Notes: generated by a model from the sequence alone, not told the origin. Shown: positions 1 to 15,978, counted from the first letter of the stretch. The stretch: DNA of 35,868 nucleotides from Terrimicrobiaceae bacterium (GCA_028713285.1 JAQTOP010000029.1:1-35868); one strand, 5' to 3'. A program made the numbers and translations.

Positions 1-1
1 A

Positions 2-2660
<2,659 letters not shown>

Positions 2661-4247
2661 ATGCCAAAACCATCCAACCACAAGATGTGCCGGCTGAAGT
2701 CGCTCGGCCGATGGCTCGCTCTCGCCGGCTGGATGGCGCTGTTCGCAGCCGCGAGCACGGCGCAGCGCGACGAGGTTTTCGTGGACGGACAGATTTATTT
2801 CGTCGATGCCGATTGCTACGCGCGCATGTCGCGAGTGGAGCAGGCGATGGCCCATCCCTTCCGCGCGATCCGGCATCACGATTTCGAGAATTTTCCGCCG
2901 GGCACGGAAACCCACGCCACGGCGCCGCTGGACTGCCTCATCGCGCTGCTCGCGGTGGCCTTCGCGCCGTTCAGTCCCCAGGCGCTCGACCTCGCCGGCG
3001 CGTGGATTTCCCCGCTGCTCGGTCTCGCGACCCTGCTCGTGCTGTGGACGTGGAGCACGCGCCAGCGCCTGCCTTTTCGTCATGCCATGCTCGCGCTCGT
3101 CGCCGTCTCGCCGATCGTCGTGCAGGCATTCCGCCTCGGCCGGCCAGACCATCAATCCCTGCTGCTCCTGCTGCTGGCTGCGGGACTGGCGGCGGAATGG
3201 AATCTGTGGCATCGCGCGGACCGGCGCAACGCCATCGCGTGGGGAGCGGCGTGGGGTCTCGCGCTGTGGACCAGCCTCTACGAACCGCTCGTCCTTTTCG
3301 CGCTGCTGCTGGTCCTGCGGTTCGCGCTGCTGCGCCGACAGGCCATCGCGCGCGAGTGGGGCATCGGCTGGGCCGTCGCGGGATTTGCATTCGGACTCGG
3401 CGTGCTCTTCGACGGCTGGCGCGTCGCCGCTCCATCGCCTGAAGTCGCGGCATATTTTTCAAACTGGTCGCGCAGCATCGGAGAGCTCGCCCATCTTGCG
3501 CCGCTCTCTCCGCAATTCGTCGGCTGGCTCGGATGGCTCGCTCCCGCATTGCCGGCCCTGCTCGCGTGGCGCTTCGCAAAAATCCGCGACCCGCGCGCGC
3601 TGGCAATGTGCGCGCTGCTGCTCGCAACCTACGCGCTCACCTGCTGGCAAATCCGCTGGGGCTGCTACCTCGTCCTCATTGCCGCGATGGCGCTCCCGTG
3701 GGCGCTCGCAGCCATCCCGTCGCGCGTTTTGGCGGCCACGCTGTTCGTCCTCAGCCTGCTTCCCATCGCCGGCCAGTGGGACGCGCTGCTCTTTCCCGAC
3801 GATTCGATTCGCGCCGCCCGCGCGGAGCAGCGCGCGGACTATCAGCAACTGCGTGCCGCCGCCCTGGCGCTCGTCTCCGGCGAACGCACCGGCATCCTTG
3901 CGCCATGGTGGTTGTCGCCGGCGCTCGCGTATTGGTCGGGCCAGCCGTGCGTCGCCGGCAGCTCGCACGAAAGCCTGCCCGGCATCGTGGACACCGCGCG
4001 CTTTTATCTCACCGCCGATGACACCCCGGCGCGCGAAATTCTCGACAGGCGGAACGTCGCGTATGTCGTGGCCTACGAACCGGAGCGCGTGCTCGGGACA
4101 TCGGCCACGCTGCTCGGCGAGCCGGCCGGCCGCGCCGCGCTGGGAGAGACGCTCTATGATTCGCCCGCCCTCGCCCCGGCATGGCTCACGCCCGTCTTCG
4201 CGAACACGTATTTCAAAATCTACGAGGTCCGCCCGCTCAATCGGTGA
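2661..4247 (+). CDS. STT3/AglB-like GT-C family membrane glycosyltransferase
   Basis: 528-aa polytopic membrane protein. After a first membrane segment (about 13-32) comes a DxD-type motif, FVDADCYARM (DAD at 49-51). This matches the first extracytoplasmic loop of STT3/AglB/PglB, where DxD helps bind the metal and lipid-linked oligosaccharide. GRPDHQ at 160-165 corresponds to the second catalytic loop motif (often with DH or DHH in this family). About ten further hydrophobic segments follow. The short C-terminal soluble part has APWWLSPALAYWSG (WW at 416-417) followed by a glycine/serine-rich stretch, which recalls the WWDYG acceptor-recognition motif. Only the WW is kept, so the acceptor may not be an N-glycosylation sequon. 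It is divergent from gyrB and its 3' end overlaps mutS by 11 nt. Likely role is glycan transfer at the membrane; substrate unknown. A GT39/GT83-type mannosyl- or arabinosyltransferase is the alternative. Confidence 0.65.
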   Translation: MPKPSNHKMCRLKSLGRWLALAGWMALFAAASTAQRDEVFVDGQIYFVDADCYARMSRVEQAMAHPFRAIRHHDFENFPPGTETHATAPLDCLIALLAVAFAPFSPQALDLAGAWISPLLGLATLLVLWTWSTRQRLPFRHAMLALVAVSPIVVQAFRLGRPDHQSLLLLLLAAGLAAEWNLWHRADRRNAIAWGAAWGLALWTSLYEPLVLFALLLVLRFALLRRQAIAREWGIGWAVAGFAFGLGVLFDGWRVAAPSPEVAAYFSNWSRSIGELAHLAPLSPQFVGWLGWLAPALPALLAWRFAKIRDPRALAMCALLLATYALTCWQIRWGCYLVLIAAMALPWALAAIPSRVLAATLFVLSLLPIAGQWDALLFPDDSIRAARAEQRADYQQLRAAALALVSGERTGILAPWWLSPALAYWSGQPCVAGSSHESLPGIVDTARFYLTADDTPAREILDRRNVAYVVAYEPERVLGTSATLLGEPAGRAALGETLYDSPALAPAWLTPVFANTYFKIYEVRPLNR

Positions 4248-6726
4248 AGAGCGACATCTGGTCCGCGATGGCCGCCATGTCGCGCCGGCGGGTGCGGCCG
4301 CCGCTCACGGCGAGCGTCGGCTTGCCCTCGGCGTTGAGTTCGGATTTCTCGAGGTTGGCGAGGATTTGCTTTGCCCGGGCGATCAATGAATCCGGCAGGC
4401 CCGCGAGCCGCGCGACCTGGATGCCGTAGCTCTGGTCGGCCCGTCCCGGCAGAATCTTGCGCAGGAAGATGACTTCGTCGTTCCACTCGCGCACGGCGAC
4501 ATTGAGATTCACCACGCCGTCGCGGGTGCGTTCGAGGTCGGTGAGTTCATGGTAGTGCGTCGCGAAGAGCGTGCGGCAGCCGATGGCGTCGTGCAAATGC
4601 TCGGCCACGCTCCACGCGATGCTCAGGCCGTCGAACGTCGAGGTCCCGCGCCCGATTTCATCGAGGATTACGAGGCTGTCGCGGGTGGCGTTGTGAATGA
4701 TGTTCGCCGTTTCGTTCATCTCGACCATGAAGGTCGATTGCCCGCGCGCGAGGTCGTCGCTCGCGCCGACGCGCGTGAAAATGCGGTCGGTCACGCCGAT
4801 GCGGGCGCGCTTCGCCGGCACGAAGCTGCCCGTCTGCGCGAGCAGCACGAGCAGGGCGACCTGCCGGATGTAGGTGGACTTGCCGGCCATGTTCGGGCCC
4901 GTGAGGATCGCGAACCGCCTGGCATCGCGGTCGAGCGCGGTGTCGTTCGGAACAAAGCGCCCGGCCCCCGCCCGCTGGTCGAGCACGGGATGCCGGCCCT
5001 CCTCGATCTCGACGATGCCGGATTCATCCACAACCGGGCGGCAATAGCCGTGAAGCCGCGCCGCCTCGGCCAGACCGCCCAGCGCATCGAGCGCGCCGAG
5101 CGCCGCCGCCGTTTGCTGGATGCGCGGCAGGGCTTCGAGCACGAGAGCGCGAAGGCGCTGGAAAATCTCCAGCTCGACGGCCCGCGCGCGCTCGTCCGCG
5201 CCGAGGATTTTGCCCTCGATTTCCTTGAGTTCCGGCGTGATGTAGCGCTCGCCGTTTGCCGTCGTTTGCTTGCGGTGGTAGTCGGCGGGGACATTCGCGA
5301 GATTCGATTTCGTGATCTCGATGAAGTAGCCGAACACCGAGTTGTAGCGGACCTTGAGCGACTTGATGCCGGACCGCTCGATCTCGCGCTCCTGCAGGGC
5401 GGCGATCCAATCCTTCCCCTCGCGCGAGGCGGCGCGCAACTCGTCGAGCGCGGCGTCGCAGCCGGGACGGATCATTCCGCCGTCGCGCAGCAAGGCGGGA
5501 GGCTCGTCCACGATGGCGGCGCGCAGCGTGGCGCACAGATCCTCGAGCGGATCGAGCTGGGCGGAGAGATCCCCGAGCAATTCGCCGCCGCCGAGCGGGC
5601 TCGCCAGCGCCGCAAGCCGGGAGCGGACGGCGGGCACGCGCTCGAAGGAATCGGCCAGCGCGGCGAGGTCGCGGGCATTGCCGGATTGACCGTGCAACCG
5701 CGCGGCGGCGCGCTCCATGTCGCGAATCCCGCCGAGCGTCTCGCGCGCGGCGGCAAGGTCGGGCGTCCGCTCGAGAAAGCGTCCGATGCACGATTGACGC
5801 GCGGCGATGCCGGCGACGTCGCGCAAAGGATGGAGAATCCAATGCCGCAGCGTGCGCGCGCCCATCGGCGTGACGGTGCGGTCGAGCGCGCCGAGCAGCG
5901 TCATTTCCCGGCCCGCGCGCGATTGCACCAGCTCGAGGTGCGATTGCGTGACGGCGTCGAGCACGACGAACTCGCTGAGCCGGTAGGGCTGGAGTCCACG
6001 CAGATGCGAGGCGTTGCGCCGCATCTGGCGGGTGAGGTAATGCAGCAACGCGCCGGCCGCGCCGACGGCGAGCGGCCAGTCGCCGCAGCCGAAGCCGTCG
6101 AGCGATTGCACGCGAAAATGCTCGCGCAACAAGTGCGCGGCGGGCTCGCTCTCGAAGATGTAGCCCTCGACGGCGGTGGCCGACGGGATCGCGGTCCGCA
6201 GGGCGGCATGCTCCTCGGGCACGAGCACCTCGGCGGGCGCGACGCGCGCGAGTTCGTCGAGCAGGGGCGGCAGGCCGTCGATCTCGGTGAGCCGAAACAC
6301 GCCGGTGCTGAGATCGGCGAAGGCCAGGCCGACGCGGCCGCGCCTTTCGCAGACGGCGGCGAGGAAATTCGGCGTGCGCGCGTCGAGGCCGAAGTCGTCG
6401 AGCGTGCCGGCGCTGAGGATTTGCGAGAGTTCGCGGCGGACGAGCTTGCCCGCCTGCACTTCGCCCACTTGATCGCAGACCGCCACGCGGCGGCCCGCGG
6501 CGATGAGCTTTTCGATGTAGCCCTTCGCGGCGTGATACGGCACACCGCACATCGGCAGCGCGCCGCGCTTCGTGAGCGCAAGATTGAGGATGGCGCTGGC
6601 GTCCTTGGCATCATCGCCGAAAAGCTCGTAAAAATCGCCGAGCCGGAAGAAGAGCAGCGTATTCGGTGGCAGCTCGCGGCGCACGGCGAGGTATTGCCGC
6701 ATCATCGGAGTCTGCTCGCTACTCAT
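4237..6726 (-). CDS. mutS: DNA mismatch repair protein MutS
   Basis: 829-aa mismatch-recognition ATPase. The mismatch-stacking F-x-E motif lies in GDFYELF (F32, E34). The core and clamp domains follow, then the ABC-type ATPase: Walker [10 protein letters not shown] at 610-618, the signature stretch near [10 protein letters not shown] (657-666), Walker B with [10 protein letters not shown] at 688-697, and THYHEL at 723-728. The C-terminus ends QMSLFTD, where QMSLF (823-827) fits the beta-clamp-binding consensus. The reading frame is open upstream to 6867, but ATG 6726 starts the conserved sequence and overlaps the thiG stop by 8 nt. There is no Shine-Dalgarno sequence before it (the upstream RNA reads CUUCCUCC), so translation is probably coupled to thiG. 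No mutL is in the window. Confidence 0.95.
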   Translation of the reverse strand: MSSEQTPMMRQYLAVRRELPPNTLLFFRLGDFYELFGDDAKDASAILNLALTKRGALPMCGVPYHAAKGYIEKLIAAGRRVAVCDQVGEVQAGKLVRRELSQILSAGTLDDFGLDARTPNFLAAVCERRGRVGLAFADLSTGVFRLTEIDGLPPLLDELARVAPAEVLVPEEHAALRTAIPSATAVEGYIFESEPAAHLLREHFRVQSLDGFGCGDWPLAVGAAGALLHYLTRQMRRNASHLRGLQPYRLSEFVVLDAVTQSHLELVQSRAGREMTLLGALDRTVTPMGARTLRHWILHPLRDVAGIAARQSCIGRFLERTPDLAAARETLGGIRDMERAAARLHGQSGNARDLAALADSFERVPAVRSRLAALASPLGGGELLGDLSAQLDPLEDLCATLRAAIVDEPPALLRDGGMIRPGCDAALDELRAASREGKDWIAALQEREIERSGIKSLKVRYNSVFGYFIEITKSNLANVPADYHRKQTTANGERYITPELKEIEGKILGADERARAVELEIFQRLRALVLEALPRIQQTAAALGALDALGGLAEAARLHGYCRPVVDESGIVEIEEGRHPVLDQRAGAGRFVPNDTALDRDARRFAILTGPNMAGKSTYIRQVALLVLLAQTGSFVPAKRARIGVTDRIFTRVGASDDLARGQSTFMVEMNETANIIHNATRDSLVILDEIGRGTSTFDGLSIAWSVAEHLHDAIGCRTLFATHYHELTDLERTRDGVVNLNVAVREWNDEVIFLRKILPGRADQSYGIQVARLAGLPDSLIARAKQILANLEKSELNAEGKPTLAVSGGRTRRRDMAAIADQMSLFTD

Positions 6727-7507
6727 AGTGGAGGAAGGCCGCGATCGGGCTGGTCGCCGATGCGAACTCGCCGCACATGGGCAGTCCCGCCGCCACCGCT
6801 TCGCTCGCGCTCCCGACCGCCAGCCGGAACGCGCGGGCCATGCGCACGGGATCGGACGCCGCGGCAATCGCGGTATTCACGAGCACGGCGTCGGCCCCCA
6901 TTTCGATGGCTTCCGCCGCATGGCTCGGCGCGCCGATGCCGGCATCGACCACGACGGGCACGGTCGCCTGCTTGATGATGATCTCGATCTGCGCGCGGGT
7001 CTCGATGCCGCGATTGCTGCCAATGGGCGAGCCGAGCGGCATGACGGTCGCGACGCCGACATCCTGCAGGCGCTTCGCGAGCACGGGATCGGCGTTGATG
7101 TAGGGCAGCACGGTGAAGCCCTCCTTCACGAGGATCTCGGCGGCATGGAACGTCTCGACCGGATCGGGCAGGAGGTAGTGCGGATCGGGATGAATCTCCA
7201 GCTTCACCCACATGGGCAGGCCGGCGGCGGCGGCCAGGCGGGCGAGACGCACCGCCTCCGCGGCATTCATCGCGCCACTCGTATTCGGCAGGAGCAGGTA
7301 TTTTTCCGGATCGATGAAATCGAGAATGTTCGCGAACGGGTCGCCCTTGCCGGAAAGATCGGCACGGCGCAGGGCGACGGTCACGAGTTCCGTCCCGCTC
7401 GCGACCAGCGCGTCGCGCATCACGGCATTCGACGGAAATTTCCCCGTGCCGACGAGCAGGCGCGAGCCAAAGGCGCGACCGGCGATGACGAGGCGGGAGT
7501 CGGACAT
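6719..7507 (-). CDS. thiG: thiazole synthase ThiG
   Basis: 262-aa TIM-barrel enzyme that builds the thiazole phosphate moiety of thiamine from 1-deoxy-D-xylulose 5-phosphate, dehydroglycine and ThiS thiocarboxylate. The Schiff-base lysine is K102 in WVKLEIHPD. Other family landmarks are LPNTSGAM at 73-80, [12 protein letters not shown] at 157-168 and [15 protein letters not shown] at 187-200. Length is typical of the family. No thiS, thiF, thiH or thiO neighbour is present; instead it is the first gene of a two-gene unit whose 3' end overlaps mutS by 8 nt. The AAGGTGAT ribosome binding site (7513-7520) lies 5 nt before the start and can pair into a small hairpin (see separate entry). I found no THI-box (TPP) riboswitch in the short leader. 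Confidence 0.95.
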   Translation of the reverse strand: MSDSRLVIAGRAFGSRLLVGTGKFPSNAVMRDALVASGTELVTVALRRADLSGKGDPFANILDFIDPEKYLLLPNTSGAMNAAEAVRLARLAAAAGLPMWVKLEIHPDPHYLLPDPVETFHAAEILVKEGFTVLPYINADPVLAKRLQDVGVATVMPLGSPIGSNRGIETRAQIEIIIKQATVPVVVDAGIGAPSHAAEAIEMGADAVLVNTAIAAASDPVRMARAFRLAVGSASEAVAAGLPMCGEFASATSPIAAFLHYE

Positions 7508-7512
7508 GGGGG

Positions 7513-7532
7513 ATCACCTTATCCGCCAAGGT
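7513..7532 (-). promoter_or_regulatory. thiG ribosome binding site inside a small hairpin
   Basis: Read on the minus strand, ACCUU (7528-7532), a 7-nt loop and AAGGU (7516-7520) can form a 5-bp stem. It covers most of the only good Shine-Dalgarno sequence (AAGGUGAU, 7513-7520) ahead of the thiG ATG. Such pairing could reduce initiation of thiG and, by coupling, mutS. The stem is short and may be chance. Confidence 0.3.
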
Positions 7533-7595
7533 CCCGCCGGCGCAAGAATGCGAGCCGGGAAGATTCGCCCTCCAAACGCGAAGCATCGCGGAATT

Positions 7596-7601
7596 TTGAC
7601 A
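7596..7601 (+). promoter_or_regulatory. possible -35 element for phosphofructokinase gene
   Basis: A perfect TTGACA lies 37 nt before the phosphofructokinase ATG in the divergent gap with thiG. No good -10 hexamer is visible at 16-18 nt spacing (the sequence there is GC-rich), so this is only a weak promoter call. Confidence 0.25.
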
Positions 7602-7638
7602 ACGGTGGTATGACGCGTGCTCGGAATCCTTCTCGACC

Positions 7639-8964
7639 ATGAACCCGCTCACGCCGGCCTCTCTCGCCATCCGATCCCTGGGCCCCCGCACGATCGATTC
7701 CCCGCTCAACCGCCATTTCCACGAGCTTGGGAACGACCACGCGTTTTACTCCGACGACCACCGCATCGTCGTGGACCACAGCCTCGCCAGCGTGAAGGCG
7801 CTTACCGCGGCGGGCGCGGAGCTTCCCTGCTTCGAGGTGGCGGGCCCGCGAAAGAAGCTGTTTTTCCGCGCCGAGGAGACCATCTGCGCGGTGGTGACGT
7901 GCGGCGGGTTGTGCCCGGGCTTCAACGACGTGATCCGCGCGATCGTGATCCAGGCGCATCATCGCTACGGCGTGGCCCGCATTCTCGGCATCCCCTATGG
8001 CTTCGAGGGGCTCATCCCCGAATACGGCCATCACGTCTTCAACATGACGCCGGGCTTCGTCAGTAACATCCACCGGTTCGGCGGCACCCTGCTCGGCACG
8101 TCGCGCGGCCCGCAGCATGTCGGGCGCATGGTGGACCGGCTGCAGGAACTCGGAGTGCATATTCTTTTCGTGATCGGCGGCGACGGCACGCAGCGCGGCG
8201 GCCACGCCATCGAGGAGGAAGCCCGCAGCCGCGGCCTGAATCTGGCGGTCGTCGGCGTACCGAAGACCATCGACAACGACATGGACTACATGGACAAGAG
8301 CTTCGGCTACGACACGGCCTGCGCCGCCGCCGTCGAGCCGATCCGCGCCGCCCACACCGAGGCCCGGAGCGCGCGGAATGGCATCGGCCTCGTGAAGCTG
8401 ATGGGCCGCCACTCGGGCTTCATTGCCTGCTCGGCGGCCATCGCGAGCGGCGAGGTGAATTGCGTGCTCATTCCCGAGGTCCCCTTTGCGCTCGAAGGTG
8501 ACAAAGGCTTTCTGGAAGTGATCCGCCAGCGCGTGGTGAATCGCGGCCATGCGGTCGTCGTCGTCGCCGAGGGCGCCGGGCAGGAACACCTCGCCGCGAA
8601 CGAACAGACCGACGCCTCGGGAAACAAACGGCTCGGCGACATCGGCCCATTTTTACGCGACCGCATCACCGGGTATTTCCGGCAGTGCAAGACGGAGCTC
8701 ACGCTCAAATACATCGACCCGAGTTACATGATCCGCAGCGTGCCGGCCTCGCCGCAGGATCGGATTTATTGCATGCGCCTGGGCCAGGCGGCGGTGCATG
8801 CGGGCATGGCGGGAAAGAGCGGCCTTATCGTCGCCCGGTGGCACAGCGCCTACGTCCACGTGCCCATCGCCGTCGCGACCTCGGGGCGACGCCAGGTGGA
8901 TCCCACGGGCGATCTGTGGCTCTCCGTGCTGGAATCGACGGGCCAGCCGGCTGCGTTCCGTTGA
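7639..8964 (+). CDS. pfkA: 6-phosphofructokinase (long group, probably ATP-dependent)
   Basis: 441-aa enzyme phosphorylating fructose 6-phosphate in glycolysis. The active-site segments are TCGGLCPGFNDVIR (87-100), IGGDGTQRGG (179-188), PKTIDNDMDY (208-217) and KLMGRHSG (253-260). The Gly after GGD is usually associated with ATP as phosphoryl donor, whereas Lys in PKTIDND (Gly in classic bacterial ATP-PFK) is shared with PPi-dependent enzymes. I recall the same Gly/Lys combination in ATP-dependent trypanosomatid-type enzymes. The N-terminal extension of about 80 residues before the catalytic core also fits this long group. It could be annotated as a diphosphate-dependent phosphotransferase by similarity; donor choice needs assay. 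It is alone on its strand, divergent from thiG and convergent with the DUF1501 gene 20 nt downstream. Confidence 0.9.
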   Translation: MNPLTPASLAIRSLGPRTIDSPLNRHFHELGNDHAFYSDDHRIVVDHSLASVKALTAAGAELPCFEVAGPRKKLFFRAEETICAVVTCGGLCPGFNDVIRAIVIQAHHRYGVARILGIPYGFEGLIPEYGHHVFNMTPGFVSNIHRFGGTLLGTSRGPQHVGRMVDRLQELGVHILFVIGGDGTQRGGHAIEEEARSRGLNLAVVGVPKTIDNDMDYMDKSFGYDTACAAAVEPIRAAHTEARSARNGIGLVKLMGRHSGFIACSAAIASGEVNCVLIPEVPFALEGDKGFLEVIRQRVVNRGHAVVVVAEGAGQEHLAANEQTDASGNKRLGDIGPFLRDRITGYFRQCKTELTLKYIDPSYMIRSVPASPQDRIYCMRLGQAAVHAGMAGKSGLIVARWHSAYVHVPIAVATSGRRQVDPTGDLWLSVLESTGQPAAFR

Positions 8965-8984
8965 TTGGATCGGGCGCGGGATCG

Positions 8985-10274
8985 TTACGCGGTTCGCAGC
9001 ATGCCGACGGTTTTGAAATCGTGCTGCGGCAGGATCGTCTTCAAGTGCGCGTTGCCGAGGTGCATCCCGACGACCTCGCCCAGCACATCGCGAAAGTCCG
9101 TCGTGTGCAAAAGATCGCGACCTTCGTGAAGCTGCTCCTTCAAAAGCCCAGGCCACTTCGTCCGCACGGGCATGGGTTTTCCGCCGCCGGCCTGCGCCAG
9201 ATTGCCTCCCACCGCGAGCATCGCATTCGCCCAGCCATGGTCCGTTCCGCCGTTTCCATTCTCGGCGGCGGTGCGCCCGAAATCGCTGATCGTAAGCAGG
9301 AGCACGTCGTTCATACGGTTGCCGAGGTCGCGGTGGAAGGCGGCGATCGCCTCGGCGAGGTTTTGCACGAGATTTCCATGGTTCCCCCCAGCGCCGCCCT
9401 GATGCTGGTGCGTGTCCCAGCCGCCGTAGTCGATTTCCATCACCTCGACGCCGAGGTTGCCCTTGATGAGGCGCGCCGCATCCTGCAACCGGCGGGCGAT
9501 ATCGGTCTTCGGATATTCCGCGCCCGGCTGGTAGGGCTGCTCGGCGACTTTGCGAATCTGGCCGAGTCCCTCCAGCGTGCTCTGCGCGGTCTGCGCGAGC
9601 AAATCCCCGGCGGCGGACTCGTGCTCGCGCGGCGGCGTGCAATACGCGTGCTCGAGCGCGGCCTTCATCAGCGCGCCGTCCTCCTTTCCCGTGCCCGGCA
9701 TCGTGAGATCGGAGACGCCGCGCACGGCGTAGGCGGCCGCCTTCCCGCGCAGGATGCGGGGCAGGTTGTCGCCGATGGAAACCGCCCGCACGGGGCCATG
9801 GCCGAGCGAGGTGACGAGGTGCCGGTTGAGCCAGCCGTCGGAGTTGATCGTATTGCCGATCACGCCGGTTTCCCACACGTCCTGCTCCTCGAAATGCGAC
9901 CGCGTATTTCGTGAATATCCGACCGCGTGCAGCGCCGTTGCCTGACCGGCGTGAAAAAGTTCCCGCAGCGCCGCGGCACGCGGATTCAGGCCGAAGAAGC
10001 CGTCGAGATCGAGGACGCCGTCGGCCGCTCCGGGCTCGCCGAGGCGGATCGAACTGCGCAGCGTCTTATAGCCGGGATCCTTGAACGGAACGATGAAGTT
10101 GAGGCCGTCCATTCCGCCGCGCAGAAAGATGATCACGAGCGTGCGACCCGGTTTGACCGCCCGCAAATCCGCCTCGCTCAAGCCGACGCCTCCGAGCAGG
10201 TCGAGCGGCGAGAGGCCGCAATAGAGGGCGACGGCGCCGGTGGATTGGAGAAAGAATCGGCGGGTGATGTTCAT
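8985..10274 (-). CDS. Tat-exported DUF1501 family protein
   Basis: 429-aa exported protein of the DUF1501 family, which I understand to resemble the alkaline phosphatase/sulfatase fold; no enzymatic role is established. A twin-arginine signal is visible at the N-terminus: TRRFFLQ followed by a short hydrophobic stretch (residues 4-24). Family features include IIFLRGGMDGLN (48-59), SRNTRSHFEEQDVWETG (about 120-136), the YGGWDTHQHQ segment near 285-295 and DFGRTAAENGNGGTDHGW near 335-352, where His and Asp residues suggest a metal site. It lies 14 nt behind the DUF1800 gene on the same strand, the usual partner arrangement in Planctomycetota and Verrucomicrobiota, so the two are probably co-transcribed and act together outside the cytoplasm. 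Confidence 0.88.
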   Translation of the reverse strand: MNITRRFFLQSTGAVALYCGLSPLDLLGGVGLSEADLRAVKPGRTLVIIFLRGGMDGLNFIVPFKDPGYKTLRSSIRLGEPGAADGVLDLDGFFGLNPRAAALRELFHAGQATALHAVGYSRNTRSHFEEQDVWETGVIGNTINSDGWLNRHLVTSLGHGPVRAVSIGDNLPRILRGKAAAYAVRGVSDLTMPGTGKEDGALMKAALEHAYCTPPREHESAAGDLLAQTAQSTLEGLGQIRKVAEQPYQPGAEYPKTDIARRLQDAARLIKGNLGVEVMEIDYGGWDTHQHQGGAGGNHGNLVQNLAEAIAAFHRDLGNRMNDVLLLTISDFGRTAAENGNGGTDHGWANAMLAVGGNLAQAGGGKPMPVRTKWPGLLKEQLHEGRDLLHTTDFRDVLGEVVGMHLGNAHLKTILPQHDFKTVGMLRTA

Positions 10275-10288
10275 GGCGGTTTGTGCGG

Positions 10289-13951
<3,663 letters not shown>

Positions 13952-14101
13952 TCCGCATCCACTTGAAGCGAGAAACCCCGCGGAGTGGAAAAAGTTCCCG
14001 GTCGATTCACGATGATTGCGAACCGGAGGAGTTCAACGAGCTTTGCCTGGCATCCGGATTCTGGCATGGTTTCGGCGTTCAAGGGCGGCCGGCCCGCCAT
14101 T

Positions 14102-14177
14102 GCGCCCGTAGCTCAGGGGATAGAGCAGTGGATTTCTAATCCATTGGTCGCAGGTTCGAATCCTGCCGGGCGCGCCA
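14102..14177 (+). tRNA. tRNA-Arg (anticodon UCU)
   Basis: A full cloverleaf can be folded. Acceptor GCGCCCG pairs with CGGGCGC; the D arm is GCTC/GAGC. The anticodon stem GTGGA/TCCAT holds loop TTTCTAA with anticodon TCT (reads AGA). The variable region is TGGTC and the T arm is GCAGG/CCTGC with loop TTCGAAT. Discriminator base is G and the 3' CCA is encoded (14175-14177). No partial copy of its 3' end was noticed nearby, so there is no sign of use as an integration site here. Confidence 0.96.
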
Positions 14178-14211
14178 GCGGGCGGCTGGATGAGAACTCG
14201 TTCGACTGCCT

Positions 14212-14230
14212 CGCGCGAAGCGCGTCGTTC
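14212..14230 (+). terminator. possible terminator between tRNA-Arg and fumC
   Basis: CGCGC (14212-14216), loop GAA and GCGCG (14220-14224) form a tight hairpin followed on the plus strand by a modest pyrimidine stretch (TCGTTCCTTCCC). It lies in the 66-nt gap between two convergent genes. The T tract is weak. Confidence 0.3.
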
Positions 14231-14243
14231 CTTCCCAACCCAA

Positions 14244-15656
14244 TCAGGCGTGCGTCATGGTCTCCGGATCAACCCATTCGTCGAACTGCTCCGGCGTGAC
14301 GAAATCAAGCGCGACGGCGGCTTCCTTCAGACTCGAATGATCCTTGTGCGCCTTCTTTGCGATCTGCGCGGCCTTGTCGTAGCCGATGTGCGGATTCAAC
14401 GCGGTCACGAGCATGAGCGAGTCGCTCACGTATTGGGCGATGCGCTCGCGATTCGGTTCGATGCCCTGGGCGCAATGCTCGTGGAACGACCGGCAGCCGT
14501 CGCCGAGCAGGCGCACGGAGTTCAGGAAATTGAATACGATGACCGGCTTGAAGACGTTCAGCTCGAAGTTGCCCTGCGAGCAGGCGATGCCGATGGTGTT
14601 GTCGTTGCCCATCACTTCGACGGCGATCATTGTGACCGCCTCGCACTGCGTGGGATTCACCTTGCCCGGCATGATCGACGAGCCCGGCTCGTTTTCCGGA
14701 ATCGTCAGCTCGCCGAGCCCGCAGCGCGGCCCGCTCGCCAGCCACCGGACGTCGTTTGCGATCTTCATCAGCGTGCAGGCGAGCGATTTGAGCGCGCCGC
14801 TGGCGAAGACAAATTCGTTGTGCGACGAGAGCGCCGCGAACTTGTTCGGCGCGGAGGTGAACGGGCGTCCGGTGATCTCCGCGATATGCGCCGCCGCACG
14901 GGGGCCGAATTCCGGGTGCGAGTTCAGCCCCGTGCCGACCGCGGTGCCTCCGATGGCCAGCGCGTAGAGCCCTGGGAGCGTGCTCTCGATACGGCGCAGG
15001 TCGTCATCGAGAAGCTGCACGTAGCCGGAAAACTCCTGGCCGAGCGTGAGCGGCGTCGCGTCCTGCAAATGGGTGCGGCCGATCTTCACGATGCCGGCAA
15101 ACTCCGCCGCCTTCACGCTGAGCGTGTCGCGCAGGGCGCGCACCGCCGGCAGCAGGGCGCGATGGACCTCGGTGGCGGCGGCGATTCCCATCGCGGTGGG
15201 GAAGGTGTCGTTCGACGACTGCGACATGTTCACGTCGTCGTTCGGATGGATTGGTTTCTTGGAGCCCAGCTCGCCGCCGGCGATCTCGATGGCGCGGTTC
15301 GAGATCACCTCGTTCGCGTTCATGTTGCTCTGCGTGCCGCTGCCGGTCTGCCAGATGCGAAGCGGGAAATGGTCGTCGAGCTTGCCGGCGATCACTTCAT
15401 CCGCGGCCTGGACGATGAGTTCGCACTTCTCCGCGGGCAGCTTGCCGAGGTCGCGATTCGCGAGGGCGCAGGCTTTCTTGAGCACGCCCAGCGCCCGGAT
15501 CAACTCCGGCGGTTTCACGTCGTTGCCGATATTGAAATGAATCAGCGAGCGGGCGGTCTGCGCGCCGTAGTAACGATCCCGCGGCACCGGAATCGGCCCC
15601 ATGCTGTCGGATTCGAGGCGGTGAGTGGCGGGGTCGAAGGGAAGGGGCTCGTTCAT
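14244..15656 (-). CDS. fumC: Class II fumarate hydratase
   Basis: 470-aa iron-independent fumarase, interconverting fumarate and malate in the TCA cycle. Signature regions: [15 protein letters not shown] (103-117), [11 protein letters not shown] (145-155), [11 protein letters not shown] with H196, and the superfamily signature [11 protein letters not shown] at 325-335 carrying the catalytic serine loop. Length matches class II fumarases. The frame stays open 39 codons further upstream to 15773, but those residues do not resemble the family, and ATG 15656 opens directly into the conserved N-terminus (HRLESDSMG). No clear ribosome binding site precedes it. It is divergent from the pilin-like cassette and convergent with tRNA-Arg. 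Aspartase has a similar fold; the active-site context and length favour fumarase. Confidence 0.95.
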   Translation of the reverse strand: MNEPLPFDPATHRLESDSMGPIPVPRDRYYGAQTARSLIHFNIGNDVKPPELIRALGVLKKACALANRDLGKLPAEKCELIVQAADEVIAGKLDDHFPLRIWQTGSGTQSNMNANEVISNRAIEIAGGELGSKKPIHPNDDVNMSQSSNDTFPTAMGIAAATEVHRALLPAVRALRDTLSVKAAEFAGIVKIGRTHLQDATPLTLGQEFSGYVQLLDDDLRRIESTLPGLYALAIGGTAVGTGLNSHPEFGPRAAAHIAEITGRPFTSAPNKFAALSSHNEFVFASGALKSLACTLMKIANDVRWLASGPRCGLGELTIPENEPGSSIMPGKVNPTQCEAVTMIAVEVMGNDNTIGIACSQGNFELNVFKPVIVFNFLNSVRLLGDGCRSFHEHCAQGIEPNRERIAQYVSDSLMLVTALNPHIGYDKAAQIAKKAHKDHSSLKEAAVALDFVTPEQFDEWVDPETMTHA

Positions 15657-15735
15657 CAACACGGGTGTATCAGACGCTCGGAAGGAATTCCAGCCCGGGG
15701 GGACCCGGCATTTTCGCCGATCAAGAAATGGCAAA

Positions 15736-15750
15736 TGGCACGGAAGCTGC
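15736..15750 (+). promoter_or_regulatory. sigma-54-like promoter for the cassette operon
   Basis: TGGCACG-GAAG-CTGC fits the RpoN -24/-12 consensus TGGCACG-N4-TTGC at all but one fixed position, with correct GG-to-GC spacing. It points toward the cassette and would give a transcript starting near 15762, leaving a leader of about 280 nt. A sigma-54 promoter would imply an enhancer-binding activator, which is not in the window. Confidence 0.5.
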
Positions 15751-15978
15751 GATTCGCCTGCAATGCGATGCATCCGACCAGGGCGGCGGGGGTCGGAAGC
15801 GCGCGCCCTGGTGTCTTCCGTTTCCTTTCCATGTCGGCCTCCTTTCCCGTTGCAATCGCGCCGATCCTGCCGGCTTGGAAGGACCGGCTGCCGGGAATCC
15901 GCTTGAGCCGGTCCGTTTTCATGGACGTCCGAACCGTATCGATCCGCGACGCCGGCGGCGGATTCCGCCCAACCCGAA

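Noticed and set aside
6727-6867. N-terminal extension of MutS to 6867
   Set aside because: The extra residues are an out-of-frame reading of thiG and do not resemble MutS; the conserved N-terminus begins at 6726.
7508-7638. TPP (THI-box) riboswitch upstream of thiG
   Set aside because: Searched by eye for the CTGAGA and ACC..GAACCTGATCTGGATAATGCCAGCG-type conserved segments; none present.
14102-14177. tRNA-Arg as an attachment site of an integrated element
   Set aside because: No integrase gene and no repeated tRNA 3' segment was noticed; the neighbouring genes on both sides are housekeeping or common exported types.
15657-15773. 39-codon N-terminal extension of FumC
   Set aside because: Not similar to class II fumarases and runs through the proposed regulatory leader; ATG 15656 fits the family.
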